Part shown: in pieces, positions 29,072 to 38,654 of the stretch
How the letters are laid out: every line of letters starts with the position of its first letter
Numbering within the stretch: the stretch's first letter is position 1
Source of the DNA: Kribbella sindirgiensis
GTDB lineage: Bacteria > Actinomycetota > Actinomycetes > Propionibacteriales > Kribbellaceae
Assembly (NCBI RefSeq): GCF_004331435.1
Contig: NZ_SJKA01000006.1
Coordinates: forward strand, 124,001-188,000
Reading direction: 5' to 3'
DNA: 64,000 nucleotides
The notes under the pieces: generated by a model
What the model saw: only the letters and a program-made list of their open reading frames with translations
Databases searched by the model: none
Told to the model about the DNA's origin: nothing
Position numbers and translations under genes: made by a program

Positions 29072-31107
29072 GAATCGGAATCGACATCGGCGGCACCTTC
29101 ACCGACGTGTTCGCCGTCGCGGACGGCCAGACCTTCATCGCCAAGGTTCCCAGCTCGTACCCGGACCCATCGGCCGTCATCTCGGCCGCCGTGCAGGCGG
29201 TGCTGACCAAGGCGGCAGCTGACGGTGCGGACGTCGCCGCGCTGATCCACGGGACGACGGTGGCGACCAACGCCGTGATCGAGCGCGACCTCGGTGTCGT
29301 CGGCCTGATCACGACCGCCGGGTTCGGCGATGTACTCGCGATCGGGCGGCAGACTCGGAACAGCCTGTATCAGCTCGACTTCACACCACGGTGGGTGCCA
29401 GTCCCGCGAGAGCTGCGTGCGGAAGTCAACGAGCGCACGGACTTCACTGGGCAGGTCCTGACAGCACCGGACCGCGACGAGGTCCTGGCAGTTGCTGAAC
29501 ACCTGATCTCCGGGGGAGCGACCGCGCTCTGCGTCGGCTTCCTGCACTCCTACGCGAACGACGCCAACGAGCGCGAAGCGGCCGCCTGGATCGAGCACGC
29601 CTTCCCCGACATCGGCGTGTGGACGTCGGCATCGTCCGTGCCGGAGTTCCGTGAGTACGAGCGGTTCTCCACCGCGGTCATGGATGCCGCGCTCGGACAG
29701 ACCATGACGACGTACTTGCGGCGGTTCACCGACCAGTCGCGGGCCGCGGGTGTCGTCCCGGAGCCGTACCTGATGGAGTCGTCCGGCGGTGTGGTGAGGA
29801 TGTCCGAAGCCGCGTTGCGCCCGACCCGCACGCTCCTGTCCGGCCCCGCCGGTGGGGTGCTCGGCGCGATCGACCTCGCGAAGCAGCACGACCGCGCGGA
29901 TCTCTTGACCTTCGACATGGGCGGTACGAGCGCCGACATCGGCGTCATCCGCGAGGGCGCACCGGACGTCGTCGGCATCCGTCACTTCGAGGACCTCCCG
30001 GTGCTCGGAACCACGGTCGCGCTCGAAGCCATCGGCGCCGGTGGCGGCAGCATCGCCTCGATCGATCGCGGCGGCCGCCTGCAAGTCGGTCCACGCAGCG
30101 CGGGATCGGTCCCCGGCCCTGCCTCCTACGGCAAGGGCGGGACGGAGGCCACGGTCACTGATGCGCATGTGGTTCTCGGGACGCTGCCGCAGGCTGCGCG
30201 GCTCGGCAACTCGCTGCAGGTCGATCGTGAACTAGCCGTCGAGGCTGTCGAACGGTCGGTCGCAAAGCCGCTCGGACTCGACGTCATCAGCGCCGCGCAC
30301 GCCATCCTCGACATGGTCAACACCAACATGGCGCTGGCGGCCCGGCGCGCCACCGTCGCCCAGGGCATCGATCCCCGGACGCTGACACTCGTCGCGTACG
30401 GCGGAGCCGGGCCGCTGCACGCCACTTCGCTGGCCGGCGAGCTCGGCATCGACGAAGTCGTCATCCCGCCACACCCCGGGATGCTCAGCGCCTTGGGCCT
30501 GCTCGTGTCCGACCTGCGGAAAGAGTTCGTGCGGTCGTCGGTCATGCAGCTGATCCCACCGAACATCGATCAACTGTCCGACGAGGTCAAGCTGTTGATG
30601 GCCGATGCGCTGGCGTGGCGTGACGCACAGGGAGAGACCGGGACCTGGACCGCCGGCATCGAGGGCGAGCTCAGATACCGGGGCCAGGAACATGCCCTCC
30701 GTACCCGGCTTCCAGACCTGCCGTGGGACGCCCGAACTGTCGAGGTCGTCAAGGAGACTTTCGACGAATTGCACGAGCAGCTCAACGGCTATCGCGTCAC
30801 CGACGAAGAGATCGAGTTGGTCAGTCTCCGCGTCACCTGCGCGATCGACGTCGGTGGCTCCGAGCTGCAGTTGCAGTATGCGACCGGGTCCGGCGTGGAA
30901 CTCGCCGCACCGGACACGCCGGTGTGGTGGACCTCCGCCGCGCCCGTCCCGACCCCACTGATTTCCGCCCCCGACCTTCACCACGAGGACTGGATTGAAG
31001 GCCCCGCCATCCTCGTCCAGGAAGACGCTACCTGTGCCGTCGCCCCCGGCTATCGCTTTCGCACGCTGGCCAAGACCGGCGGAATCGCGATCCAGCGGAT
31101 CCCCTAA
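29068..31107 (+). CDS. hyuA: Hydantoinase/oxoprolinase alpha subunit (HyuA)
   Basis: A 679-residue HyuA-type subunit with an actin-like ATPase fold. Visible motifs are RIGIDIGGTFTDVFA at the start, ALIHGTTVATNAVIER, LTFDMGGTSADIGVI and the C-terminal glycine-rich AYGGAGPLHA. GTG at 29068 overlaps the HyuB stop and has GAGGGAG upstream. Together with HyuB it should hydrolyse a cyclic amide using ATP in the cytoplasm. The next gene, tctC, begins 42 bp later, which puts uptake and ring opening in one transcript. Confidence 0.92.
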   Translation: MRIGIDIGGTFTDVFAVADGQTFIAKVPSSYPDPSAVISAAVQAVLTKAAADGADVAALIHGTTVATNAVIERDLGVVGLITTAGFGDVLAIGRQTRNSLYQLDFTPRWVPVPRELRAEVNERTDFTGQVLTAPDRDEVLAVAEHLISGGATALCVGFLHSYANDANEREAAAWIEHAFPDIGVWTSASSVPEFREYERFSTAVMDAALGQTMTTYLRRFTDQSRAAGVVPEPYLMESSGGVVRMSEAALRPTRTLLSGPAGGVLGAIDLAKQHDRADLLTFDMGGTSADIGVIREGAPDVVGIRHFEDLPVLGTTVALEAIGAGGGSIASIDRGGRLQVGPRSAGSVPGPASYGKGGTEATVTDAHVVLGTLPQAARLGNSLQVDRELAVEAVERSVAKPLGLDVISAAHAILDMVNTNMALAARRATVAQGIDPRTLTLVAYGGAGPLHATSLAGELGIDEVVIPPHPGMLSALGLLVSDLRKEFVRSSVMQLIPPNIDQLSDEVKLLMADALAWRDAQGETGTWTAGIEGELRYRGQEHALRTRLPDLPWDARTVEVVKETFDELHEQLNGYRVTDEEIELVSLRVTCAIDVGGSELQLQYATGSGVELAAPDTPVWWTSAAPVPTPLISAPDLHHEDWIEGPAILVQEDATCAVAPGYRFRTLAKTGGIAIQRIP

Positions 31108-31149
31108 CCGCTCAACTCCCCGGTATCGACACGGAACAGAGGAACCACG

Positions 31150-32142
31150 ATGCGACTTACCCGCACTCTCATTGCCGTGATCATCAGCACTGGACTCGCC
31201 GTCTCCGCGTGTGCACCGGAGCAGGCTACGAAGGGGTCCGCGAACTCCTTCCCTGACAAGCCGATCGAGCTGGTCGTGCCCTTTTCGCCAGGCGGCGCGA
31301 CCGACCTGACCGCCCGGGTCATGGCGGATGCCCTCTCGAAAGAACTGGGTGTGCCGGTCAACGTAGTGAACAAGCCGGGCGCCGAGCAGATCACTGGCGT
31401 CGACTACGTCCGCAAAGCCAGACCTGACGGCACCACGCTGCTCGCGGACGGCGCAGCCTCCAGCTCCATCCAGTCGCTGAGCGCCAACCTGCCGTTCGCC
31501 TGGGATGACCGCACCTTCATCGGCCGCCTCACCTCCGGTCCCCACGTGTATACCGTCGCCGCCAAGTCGCCGTACAAGTCGTTGGACGAGCTGATCGCCG
31601 GGCTGAAGCAAGGCAGCAAGAAGTTCCGCACAAGTTGGTCGGGAGGAGCGACCACCACCGACCTGGCGATGCTGGGCCTTCTCAAGGAGGCAGGAGTCAA
31701 GCTCTCGGACCTGAGCGGCGTCCCGTTCAAGAGCTCGGGCGACATCATGCAGGCTGTTGCCGCCGGCAACCTCGACTTCGGTGTCGGAGGTGCGTCCTCG
31801 GCCTTCGCCTTCGCGTCCAGCGGCGATGTTCGTGTGCTCGCGCAGACCGGGACCGAACCCATCACTCAACTGCCCGACGTGCCCACGACCAAAGAGCTCG
31901 GTCACGCCGACCTCGACCTGACCTACTGGGTCGGCCTGTCCGGACCTCCCGGACTCCCGGACGCGACTCGGCAGCGTCTGCAGGACGCACTGACGAAGTG
32001 CGCCCAGGATCCCGGTGTCGTCAAGAAGCTAGAAAACGCCGGCGTTTCCGTCTCCCCGCTGATGGGCGACGAGTTCAAGAAGTACGTCACGTCCGAGGTC
32101 GGCAGCTTCACTGAACTGCGGAAACTCGGTGCGGGGCAATGA
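31150..32142 (+). CDS. tctC: Tripartite tricarboxylate transporter substrate-binding lipoprotein (TctC/Bug)
   Basis: A 330-residue extracellular binding protein with a lipobox (GLAVSAC) after a short hydrophobic signal. The TctC fold is marked by FPDKPIELVVPFSPGGATDLTAR near residue 35 and by PLMGDEFKKYV near the end. Bug proteins bind carboxylated organic acids and pass them to TctAB. It overlaps tctB by four bases. In this context the ligand is likely the carboxylated heterocycle or N-substituted amino acid handled by HyuAB. Confidence 0.92.
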   Translation: MRLTRTLIAVIISTGLAVSACAPEQATKGSANSFPDKPIELVVPFSPGGATDLTARVMADALSKELGVPVNVVNKPGAEQITGVDYVRKARPDGTTLLADGAASSSIQSLSANLPFAWDDRTFIGRLTSGPHVYTVAAKSPYKSLDELIAGLKQGSKKFRTSWSGGATTTDLAMLGLLKEAGVKLSDLSGVPFKSSGDIMQAVAAGNLDFGVGGASSAFAFASSGDVRVLAQTGTEPITQLPDVPTTKELGHADLDLTYWVGLSGPPGLPDATRQRLQDALTKCAQDPGVVKKLENAGVSVSPLMGDEFKKYVTSEVGSFTELRKLGAGQ

Positions 32143-32699
32143 GCGCTCCAGTGACCACGCTGAGGAGCGCTGGGTTACGCGCGGCCCGCGCCACGAGCGA
32201 CGGCATCCGGGGCCCGTGGGGTCTACCGATCCTGTTCGCCGTCTTGGCCGCGGTCGGCGTCGCAGAGTCGTTGCGGCTGATCCTCGTGGGAGCGACCTCG
32301 GAGGCACGCGCGGGCGGCTGGTACTTGTTGCTGGTTTCGATGCTTATCGCGGTCGGTGCACTCGCGCGGCCGGATCGGGCAGCGACCAAGCCGCCGGCCG
32401 TCCCGGGACCGGATGTGGTGGCACCCGAGTCGTCTGTCCAGGCCGAGCCGGAGAGGCGGACCCATGCACACAAGGCGGTCATCTTCTTCGTCGCAACAGT
32501 CGCGTTCGCCTGGGCGCTGCCATGGGTCGGCTTCGCCGTCGCCAACGGGTTCTTTGTCGCGGCTTACCTCATCTGGATCGACCACCGGCGCTGGTGGCAC
32601 GCCCTGCTGATCGCTGTGGTCGTGGACGCGTGTCTCGTGACCGGCCTGAGGCTCATCGATGTCGTCCTGCCCTCTGGTGTCCTCGGAATCGGGATCTGA
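32139..32699 (+). CDS. tctB: TctB small membrane subunit
   Basis: A 186-residue protein with four predicted membrane helices (GLPILFAVLAAVGVAESLRLILVG; WYLLLVSMLIAVGALA; AVIFFVATVAFAWALPWVGFAVANGFFVAAYLIWI; ALLIAVVVDACLVTGLRLI), matching TctB in size and topology. The ATG at 32139 overlaps the tctC stop. It is poorly conserved in sequence, so the call rests on topology and on its place between tctC and tctA. Confidence 0.88.
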   Translation: MSAPVTTLRSAGLRAARATSDGIRGPWGLPILFAVLAAVGVAESLRLILVGATSEARAGGWYLLLVSMLIAVGALARPDRAATKPPAVPGPDVVAPESSVQAEPERRTHAHKAVIFFVATVAFAWALPWVGFAVANGFFVAAYLIWIDHRRWWHALLIAVVVDACLVTGLRLIDVVLPSGVLGIGI

Positions 32700-32712
32700 A
32701 AGGAAGCCTCCG

Positions 32713-34197
32713 ATGTCACTGACCGACCTTGCGGGCGGCTTCGCCACCGTGCTGAGCCCGTCAGTGCTACTACTGGCACTCCTCGGTTGTCTGGCCGGAA
32801 CACTCATCGGCGTACTGCCCGGGCTCGGGCCGGTAACCGCCGTCGCAGTCCTCTTCCCGCTCACCACCTATCTGGATCCAGCCACGGGCATCATCGTGCT
32901 CGCAGCCATCTACTACGGCGGCATGTACGGCGGATCGACGACAGCGATCCTGCTGAACATCCCTGGTGAGACCGCCTCGGTCCCCACCGCGATCGAGGGC
33001 AACCTCATGACCAAGCGGGGCCGGGCGGGCGCAGCCCTTGCGATGGCCGCGATCACGTCGTTCGTCGCCGGCATCGTCGGAACAGTCGGCGTGTGGCTGA
33101 TTGGTCCGACGCTGTCGAGGTTCGCCCTGCGATTTGGCCCACCCGAGATGCTGGGTCTGCTGATCTTCAGTCTCGTGACTATCATCGGCGTCACGTCGAC
33201 TTCATTGCGTCGCAGCGTCGCGGCGTGCGGCGTGGGCATGCTGATCGGTGCCGTCGGAATCCTTCCCGCCTCGAGCGAGACCAGACTGACGTTCGGATCC
33301 ACCGATCTGCTGCAGGGCTTCGACATCGTGCCCGTCATGATGGGAATGTTCGGCCTCGCCGAGGTATTGCGCACCATCCTGAGACCACCGATCCGACAGC
33401 ACGAGGTGGCTGTCGGATCACTGCGTCCCACCCGTCAGGAGTTCACCGCCGGCATGGGCGCCGGCGTGCGCGGAACAGGATCAGGCTTCTTTCTCGGCTT
33501 GCTGCCAGGAATGATCCCCACGATCGCGTCGTTCCTCAGCTTCGCCTCCGAGCAGCGGCGGGCTCGCCGCCGCGGCTCCTCGCGATTCGGCACCGGCGCG
33601 GTCGAAGGCGTGGCGGGACCGGAGGCTGCCAACAACGCCGCCGCCATGGCCGGGTTCGTGCCGCTGCTGTGCCTCGGGATCCCCACGGGGGCGACGATGG
33701 CTCTCGTGCTCGCCGCAATGCTTGTCTACGGCATCATCCCAGGGCCGCTGCTGTTCGGTCAGCACCCTGATTTCGTCGCAAGCATCATCGCAAGCTTCTT
33801 CGTCGCGAACGTCATTCTCCTGGTGCTGAACCTGCCGCTGGTAGGACTCTGGGCGAAGGTGACCAGAGTGCCGACCGGGCTGTTGATGGCAATCGTCGCG
33901 TCCGGCTGTCTGCTCGGCGCCTACCTGTCGGAGAACAGTTTCACCGACGTATGGGTCTGTGTGGTGTTCGGTGTCGTCGGCTGGCTTCTGACCGAATGGG
34001 GCGTTCCACTGGCTCCACTGGTGATGGGCATGATCCTCGGGCCCTTGCTGGAAGTCGCAGCGCAGCAGTCGTTCGCGCTGTCGCCTACGTTCTTCCTGGA
34101 GCGGCCGATCTTCATCACTTTCGCGGCACTGACCGCGCTGTCCGTGCTGTTCGGGATGCGCATGCGACGCAAAGGTATGGCCGGAGACGAAGACTGA
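32713..34197 (+). CDS. tctA: TctA large membrane permease
   Basis: A 494-residue polytopic permease. TctA signatures are [20 protein letters not shown] near residue 36 and [30 protein letters not shown] near residue 76, repeated in weaker form as [11 protein letters not shown] and [23 protein letters not shown], reflecting the internal duplication of the family. The ATG at 32713 has AGGA upstream. It completes the ion-driven importer with TctB and TctC. Confidence 0.92.
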   Translation: MSLTDLAGGFATVLSPSVLLLALLGCLAGTLIGVLPGLGPVTAVAVLFPLTTYLDPATGIIVLAAIYYGGMYGGSTTAILLNIPGETASVPTAIEGNLMTKRGRAGAALAMAAITSFVAGIVGTVGVWLIGPTLSRFALRFGPPEMLGLLIFSLVTIIGVTSTSLRRSVAACGVGMLIGAVGILPASSETRLTFGSTDLLQGFDIVPVMMGMFGLAEVLRTILRPPIRQHEVAVGSLRPTRQEFTAGMGAGVRGTGSGFFLGLLPGMIPTIASFLSFASEQRRARRRGSSRFGTGAVEGVAGPEAANNAAAMAGFVPLLCLGIPTGATMALVLAAMLVYGIIPGPLLFGQHPDFVASIIASFFVANVILLVLNLPLVGLWAKVTRVPTGLLMAIVASGCLLGAYLSENSFTDVWVCVVFGVVGWLLTEWGVPLAPLVMGMILGPLLEVAAQQSFALSPTFFLERPIFITFAALTALSVLFGMRMRRKGMAGDED

Positions 34198-34208
34198 AAG
34201 GTGAACTG

Positions 34209-35390
34209 ATGAAGGTGATCGTCGTTGGCGCGGGCGTCGTCGGAAGTGCGACGGCGTACGCACTGAGCCGAGCTGGTGCTCGGGTCACAGTGTGCGAAGC
34301 GCAGTACCCAGGCGCCGGTACATCAGGGGAGTCCTACGCGTGGGTCAATGCCAATCGCAAGGAGCCTCGAGAGTACTTCGAACTCAACCTCGAGGGCATG
34401 CGGGCGCACGGCCGCTGGCAACGGGACCTTGCGGACGGCGCCAATGCGCTGGGGCAGTGGCTCTGGGGCACTGGCCACTTCGAATGGAGCACGGATCCGA
34501 CGCACTCGGCTCATCTCGATGCGAAGCTCGAGCGGATGTCCGACTGGGGTTACCCGGCTCAGGTACTCGAGCCACGAGCCGCCATGGCGATCGAGCCAGC
34601 CTTGCGTCTCGACAGCCGTGTGGACCGCGTGGTGTCGTACCCGCAAGAAGGATTCTGTGTTCCTGAGATGCTGATCTCGTCCACACTGCAGGCGGCCCGT
34701 GCCCTGGGCGCTGAGGTCCTTGCAGGTGCCGACGTGAGAAGCATTGAGCACCGGGACGGGGCTCGGGTACACCTGACCGACGGCACCGTGCTGGATGCGG
34801 ACGTTGTGGTGGCCTGCGCTGGGCGCTGGACGCAGAAAGTGCTGGCCTCCGCCGGCGTCGATGAGGTCCCGATGGCTCCGACAGACTCGAAGGGCCTGCC
34901 GACGATCGGCCTGCTGGCCTACACAAGACCGCGCCCGCCGCGCCTCGGCCGCCTCCTCACGACGTCGCGGCTGAACGTCCGGCCACAGCCTCATGGCGGG
35001 ATGATCCTGCACGCGCTCGATCTCGACAGAGTCGCCGATCCGGCCGGCGACCTCGGCACCGACGGACCGGTGGCAGCCGAACTGCTGGACAGGGTTGAAG
35101 AGGTCCTCAACTTGGACAGCCCGGTGGAGATCGAACGCCTACACATCGGCCGACGATCCATTCCCGCCGACGGGAAGACCGTCAGCGGCTTCGTCGGCGA
35201 CGGCACCTGGCTCTACACCATCGCCACCCACAGCGGCGTCACGCTCGCACCCCTGCTGGCCGACTACGCAGTCCAGGAAATCGTTCATGGCAACTTGGTC
35301 CACCAGCTAGCACCCTTTCGGCCCGGTCGCTTCGCCAACTACAACCAACAACCAGAACCTCCTCGCGCCACAGTTCCCGGTGACCAATAA
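34209..35390 (+). CDS. FAD-dependent DAO-family oxidoreductase (second)
   Basis: A 393-residue flavoprotein: KVIVVGAGVVGSATAYALSRAGARVTVCEA at the N-terminus, then AGTSGESYAWVNANRKEPREYFELN, which resembles DadA/glycine-oxidase-type dehydrogenases. The C-terminal FAD segment reads FVGDGTWLYTIATHSGVTLAPLLADY. The ATG at 34209 is 11 bases after tctA. It is only distantly similar to the first DAO protein of the operon, so two successive or alternative amine oxidations are likely. Possible substrates are N-methyl amino acids, D-amino acids or proline-like imino acids. Confidence 0.85.
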   Translation: MKVIVVGAGVVGSATAYALSRAGARVTVCEAQYPGAGTSGESYAWVNANRKEPREYFELNLEGMRAHGRWQRDLADGANALGQWLWGTGHFEWSTDPTHSAHLDAKLERMSDWGYPAQVLEPRAAMAIEPALRLDSRVDRVVSYPQEGFCVPEMLISSTLQAARALGAEVLAGADVRSIEHRDGARVHLTDGTVLDADVVVACAGRWTQKVLASAGVDEVPMAPTDSKGLPTIGLLAYTRPRPPRLGRLLTTSRLNVRPQPHGGMILHALDLDRVADPAGDLGTDGPVAAELLDRVEEVLNLDSPVEIERLHIGRRSIPADGKTVSGFVGDGTWLYTIATHSGVTLAPLLADYAVQEIVHGNLVHQLAPFRPGRFANYNQQPEPPRATVPGDQ

Positions 35391-35405
35391 CGACCGATTC
35401 GACAG

Positions 35406-35460
35406 CCAAGCCTCGAGCGTTCTCCGATAGGCGGGCAGCGGCATGGATACTGAGGCTTGG
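35406..35460. terminator. Possible terminator-like inverted repeat between convergent genes
   Basis: CCAAGCCTC (35406-35414) and GAGGCTTGG (35452-35460) are perfect complements separated by 37 bases. The site is between the convergent oxidoreductase and MgtC genes. The loop is long and there is no T-run, so this is only a weak terminator candidate. Confidence 0.3.
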
Positions 35461-35464
35461 GTGG

Positions 35465-36172
35465 CTAGTCGTCATCGGTGTCGTCGTCTTGGGGCTGGAT
35501 GCCGACGACGCGGGGTACGGCCGTCAGTGCGGTCATCAGGTCACGCAGGGGTGCTTTGCCGCGGAACCTGCAATTGGCCGTGACCACGCGGGCGCCATCA
35601 GGTCTTTCGTCCAGCGACGTTGACAGGATCGCGGTGTGGAACCCCATGTCTGTGGCCGTCGCGAGCACCGTGCGCAGCACACCTTCGCCGTCGTGGTATC
35701 GGACCGTGAGAGTACGGCGCCGGTCTGTCGTCGGGAGGATGCGCCCGATTGGTGCGAGTCCGAAGATCGTGACGAGATGCAAGCCGGTGACCGCTGTGGC
35801 GACAACTGGCATCCCGGCGGCGCATGCCATGCCGACGCCGGCGGACACCCAGATCGTTGCCGCTGTGGTCAGGCCGCGGACGATGTCGCGGCGCATGAAG
35901 ATGACGCCGGCTCCGAGGAAACCGATCCCGGAGACGATCTGCGCGGCGATGCGTGATGGGTCGAGGACGACGTCGGACCCGGTCACGCCTGAGAATCCGT
36001 AGGCGGAGACGAGGGTGAAGACCGCGGAGCCCATCCCCACGAGGGTGTGAGTGCGTAGGCCCGCGGCCTTCTGGTGGTACAGGCGTTCGAGTCCGATGAT
36101 CGCGCACAGTACGAACGCCAGTCCGAGTAGTTGAAGCTCGGTTGTCGTTGTTGTGGTCCAGGCCCACCCCAT
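35465..36172 (-). CDS. MgtC/SapB-family membrane protein
   Basis: A 235-residue protein with four or five N-terminal membrane helices. The family core reads LLGLAFVLCAIIGLERLYHQKAAGLRTHTLVGMGSAVFTLVSAYGF, followed by RIAAQIVSGIGFLGAGVIFMR and VRGLTTAATIWVSAGVGMACA. A soluble ACT-like C-terminal domain follows (about residues 150-235). Members affect magnesium homeostasis or F-ATPase activity. The start ATG at 36172 has GGAGGGG upstream; the open frame extends further but lacks support. It is divergent from the ABC operon and unrelated in function to its neighbours. I looked for a magnesium riboswitch upstream and saw none. Confidence 0.88.
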   Translation of the reverse strand: MGWAWTTTTTTELQLLGLAFVLCAIIGLERLYHQKAAGLRTHTLVGMGSAVFTLVSAYGFSGVTGSDVVLDPSRIAAQIVSGIGFLGAGVIFMRRDIVRGLTTAATIWVSAGVGMACAAGMPVVATAVTGLHLVTIFGLAPIGRILPTTDRRRTLTVRYHDGEGVLRTVLATATDMGFHTAILSTSLDERPDGARVVTANCRFRGKAPLRDLMTALTAVPRVVGIQPQDDDTDDD

Positions 36173-36331
36173 GGTCAGCCCCTCCGAGGGGACCGGGGCA
36201 GAGGGCCGTCGAGGGCGGGGCTTCGGCGGAGTGGCCGCTCGGCCCGGCCGGTGTGGACGGGGTGAAGCGAGGATGAATTTCGCATTGCTCCCTCTTCTCG
36301 CACGGTTCCGGTGGTGGTAGCGTCCCGGACT

Positions 36332-36355
36332 GGGATCGATCCCGGGACCGGTCCC
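36332..36355. promoter_or_regulatory. Two abutting palindromes, probable LacI operators
   Basis: GGGATCGATCCC (36332-36343) and GGGACCGGTCCC (36344-36355) are perfect 12-bp palindromes with CG centres, placed end to end and flanked by CT and AG so that the pair is also nearly palindromic. They lie 45-68 bp upstream of the binding-protein gene whose operon ends with a LacI regulator, the natural candidate to bind here. Confidence 0.65.
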
Positions 36356-36399
36356 AGTTTGGAACGCTTCGAACCATATCTCGTCGGAAGGCATGAAAG

Positions 36400-37695
36400 A
36401 TGCGCCGTTTCAAAAGCCCGTGCGGGCTGCTTGTCTTGGCCGCGGTGACAGCGACTGCCGCAGCGCTCGCCGGCTGCTCGTCCGACTCGACCGGCTCGTC
36501 GGGTGACGGCTCAGCGACCGTGAGTCTGATGATCTGGGATCCCGCCCAGAAGGCGGGGGTGCAGAAGGCGGTGGACGGTTTCCAGGCTGCCAACCCGGCC
36601 ATCAAGGTCTCGCTGGAACAGGTCCCGGAGGATCAGTACTACACCAAGCTCGACGCCTCCCTGGGCGCCGGCCAGGGCCCGGATGTGATGTGGCAGAGCT
36701 CGCGGGCTCCGGTGTACGTCGAGGGCGGTGCCCTGGAGCCGTTGGACCAGTACATCGAGAAGGACAAGGTGTCCATGGACGCCTACCCGGACAAGCTCGT
36801 CAACCTGTACAAGCTCGACGGCAAGCAGTACGGCATCCCCAAGGATCAGGACGTCTGGTCGGTCGTCTACAACGCCGCGGTGTTCAAGAAGCTCGGCGTG
36901 ACCGACGTACCCACGACCGGCTGGACGTGGGAGGACATGGTCCGCATCGCGGGGGAGGTCAAGGCGAAGCAGACCTCGTCTGCGGACGTGCCCATGTACT
37001 ACAACTACGACTTCAACCGTGGAGTGGGCAGCCTGATCCACGCTCTCGGGGGCACCGTCGTGAAGGACGGCAGGGGCACTGTGTCTTCGCCTCAGGGCGT
37101 CAAGGCGTTCGAGATGATCAAGGACCTGCAGGACAAGTTGCTCATCCCGCCGGTCAAGGACTCGGCGGACTTCAAGGGGACGCAGTCGCTTCTCTCGGGC
37201 AGCATCGCGATGGCGAAGGTTCCCTCCTGGGAACTGTCCCTGCTCGCACAGGCCAACGTTCCGAGCGGCACCTTCCACATGGTCCCGCAGCCCTCGGTCA
37301 ACGGGTCCCGGGCCACCGACACCAACGGGCTGTCCTACGTCATGAACGCCAACTCCAAGGACAAGGACGCGGCGTGGAAGCTCATCAAGTACCTCACCTC
37401 CGACGCCGGCGCCAAGCTGCACGCCGAAGGCGGGGCTTCCATGCCCGCCAACGTGTCTGCTGATGTCAAAGCGGCGTACTACAAGGCGAACAGCAAGATC
37501 GACGGGATGCAGGCGTCCTTCGATGTGACGCTCAAGGACAACTACCTGCGCACCACCACCGAGTTCCCGAAGACCCGTTCGGTCATGCCGGAGATCGAGA
37601 GCACGGTGGCAGGGCCGTACTACGCGGGAACGCTGTCCGCGTCGGAGGCGGCGGGCAAGGTCGACGCGATCCTCACGAGGTCTCTGAAGCAATGA
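36400..37695 (+). CDS. Sugar-binding lipoprotein of CUT1 ABC importer
   Basis: A 431-residue extracellular solute-binding protein with a lipobox (AALAGC) and Ser/Gly linker. The mature part starts VSLMIWDPAQKAGVQKAVDGFQAANPAIKVSLEQVPEDQYYTKL, the standard opening of family 1 sugar-binding proteins (UgpB/MalE group). The ATG at 36400 has GGAAGG nine bases upstream. It overlaps the first permease gene (ATGA). The operon context, with an inositol-phosphatase-like enzyme and a glycerophosphodiesterase downstream, hints at a polyol- or glycerol-phosphodiester-type ligand, but this is an inference. Confidence 0.9.
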   Translation: MRRFKSPCGLLVLAAVTATAAALAGCSSDSTGSSGDGSATVSLMIWDPAQKAGVQKAVDGFQAANPAIKVSLEQVPEDQYYTKLDASLGAGQGPDVMWQSSRAPVYVEGGALEPLDQYIEKDKVSMDAYPDKLVNLYKLDGKQYGIPKDQDVWSVVYNAAVFKKLGVTDVPTTGWTWEDMVRIAGEVKAKQTSSADVPMYYNYDFNRGVGSLIHALGGTVVKDGRGTVSSPQGVKAFEMIKDLQDKLLIPPVKDSADFKGTQSLLSGSIAMAKVPSWELSLLAQANVPSGTFHMVPQPSVNGSRATDTNGLSYVMNANSKDKDAAWKLIKYLTSDAGAKLHAEGGASMPANVSADVKAAYYKANSKIDGMQASFDVTLKDNYLRTTTEFPKTRSVMPEIESTVAGPYYAGTLSASEAAGKVDAILTRSLKQ

Positions 37696-38654
37696 CCAAC
37701 TTGACCCTAAGGCGGCCCGAGGGCGTTGCGGACGGTTTGCGCCGCCCGGCAGTACGGCGCAAACTCGCTCGGCGAGACACGCGGATCGGTTTCCTGTTCT
37801 TGCTTCCCCTGTTCGCCGGACTCCTCGTGTTCCGCTTCTACGGCTTCGGTTACAACGTGTGGCTGTCGTTCAACAAGGCCGGCGCCTTCGGCAGGGCGAG
37901 GTTCACCGGGCTCGACAACTACGAGCGGTTGTTCTCGGACAGCCAGTTGCGGATCGCTCTGGTCAACACGTTCAAGTTCACCGCGATCGTCGTCCCTGGT
38001 GTGGTCGTGGTGTCGCTGCTGTGCGCCACCTTGATGCAGTACAGGTTCCGCGGGCAGTCGGCGTTCCGAGCGATTGTGTTCCTGCCCGCGGTGTGTCTCC
38101 CCACTGCGGCCATCTTGCTGTTCGGATGGCTGTTCCAGACCCGGTACGGCCTCATCAACGCCATCATCCAGGCTGCCGGTGGCTCATCGGTCAGCTGGTT
38201 CGGGTCCTCAGCCGGCGTCACGGTCGTCATCACGGTGATCGTCGTCTTCTTGTCCTTCAGCGTCCCGACGATCATCCTGTACGCCGGCATGCAGGAGATC
38301 TCGTCCGACATCTACGAGGCGGCGACCATCGATGGTGCGGGGTCTGTGCGCCGGTTCTTCTCGCTGACCTTGCCCCTTCTCAGTCCGTCGCTGTTCTTCG
38401 TCGTTCTCACCACGACGATCGGCACACTGAAGTTGTTCGACGTCGCATATGTGTTGTTGCCGCCTGAGCAGTCCGCCTCGGTCAATTTCGGGCTTACTGC
38501 CGTCTATTACTACTACCAGCTGGCGTTCCTCAACGTCGGGGACCGCGGGTACGCCTCGGCGGTCTCGCTACTGCTCTTCGTGTTGATCCTCGCCGTCTCG
38601 ATCGTCTTGTTCCGGCTCCAACGTCGGTTCGTTCACTACGGGGAGGATGGCTGA
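37692..38654 (+). CDS. CUT1 ABC permease (MalF/UgpA side)
   Basis: A 320-residue six-helix permease. The EAA loop reads DIYEAATIDGAGSVRRFFSLTLPLLSP. The ATG at 37692 overlaps the stop of the binding-protein gene, and its own stop overlaps the next permease start (TGATG). It should pair with the product of 38654-39475; the ATPase is not encoded here. Confidence 0.92.
   Translation: MTNLTLRRPEGVADGLRRPAVRRKLARRDTRIGFLFLLPLFAGLLVFRFYGFGYNVWLSFNKAGAFGRARFTGLDNYERLFSDSQLRIALVNTFKFTAIVVPGVVVVSLLCATLMQYRFRGQSAFRAIVFLPAVCLPTAAILLFGWLFQTRYGLINAIIQAAGGSSVSWFGSSAGVTVVITVIVVFLSFSVPTIILYAGMQEISSDIYEAATIDGAGSVRRFFSLTLPLLSPSLFFVVLTTTIGTLKLFDVAYVLLPPEQSASVNFGLTAVYYYYQLAFLNVGDRGYASAVSLLLFVLILAVSIVLFRLQRRFVHYGEDG

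Noticed and set aside
27239..31905. Two frames of more than 550 codons on the minus strand across hyuB, hyuA and tctC
   Set aside because: They are antisense to genes with clear HyuB/HyuA/TctC motifs and overlapping start-stop junctions.
36173..36399. A magnesium riboswitch (M-box) upstream of the MgtC-like gene
   Set aside because: No conserved M-box segments or long leader were visible; only a plain ribosome-binding site and the operators of the divergent gene.
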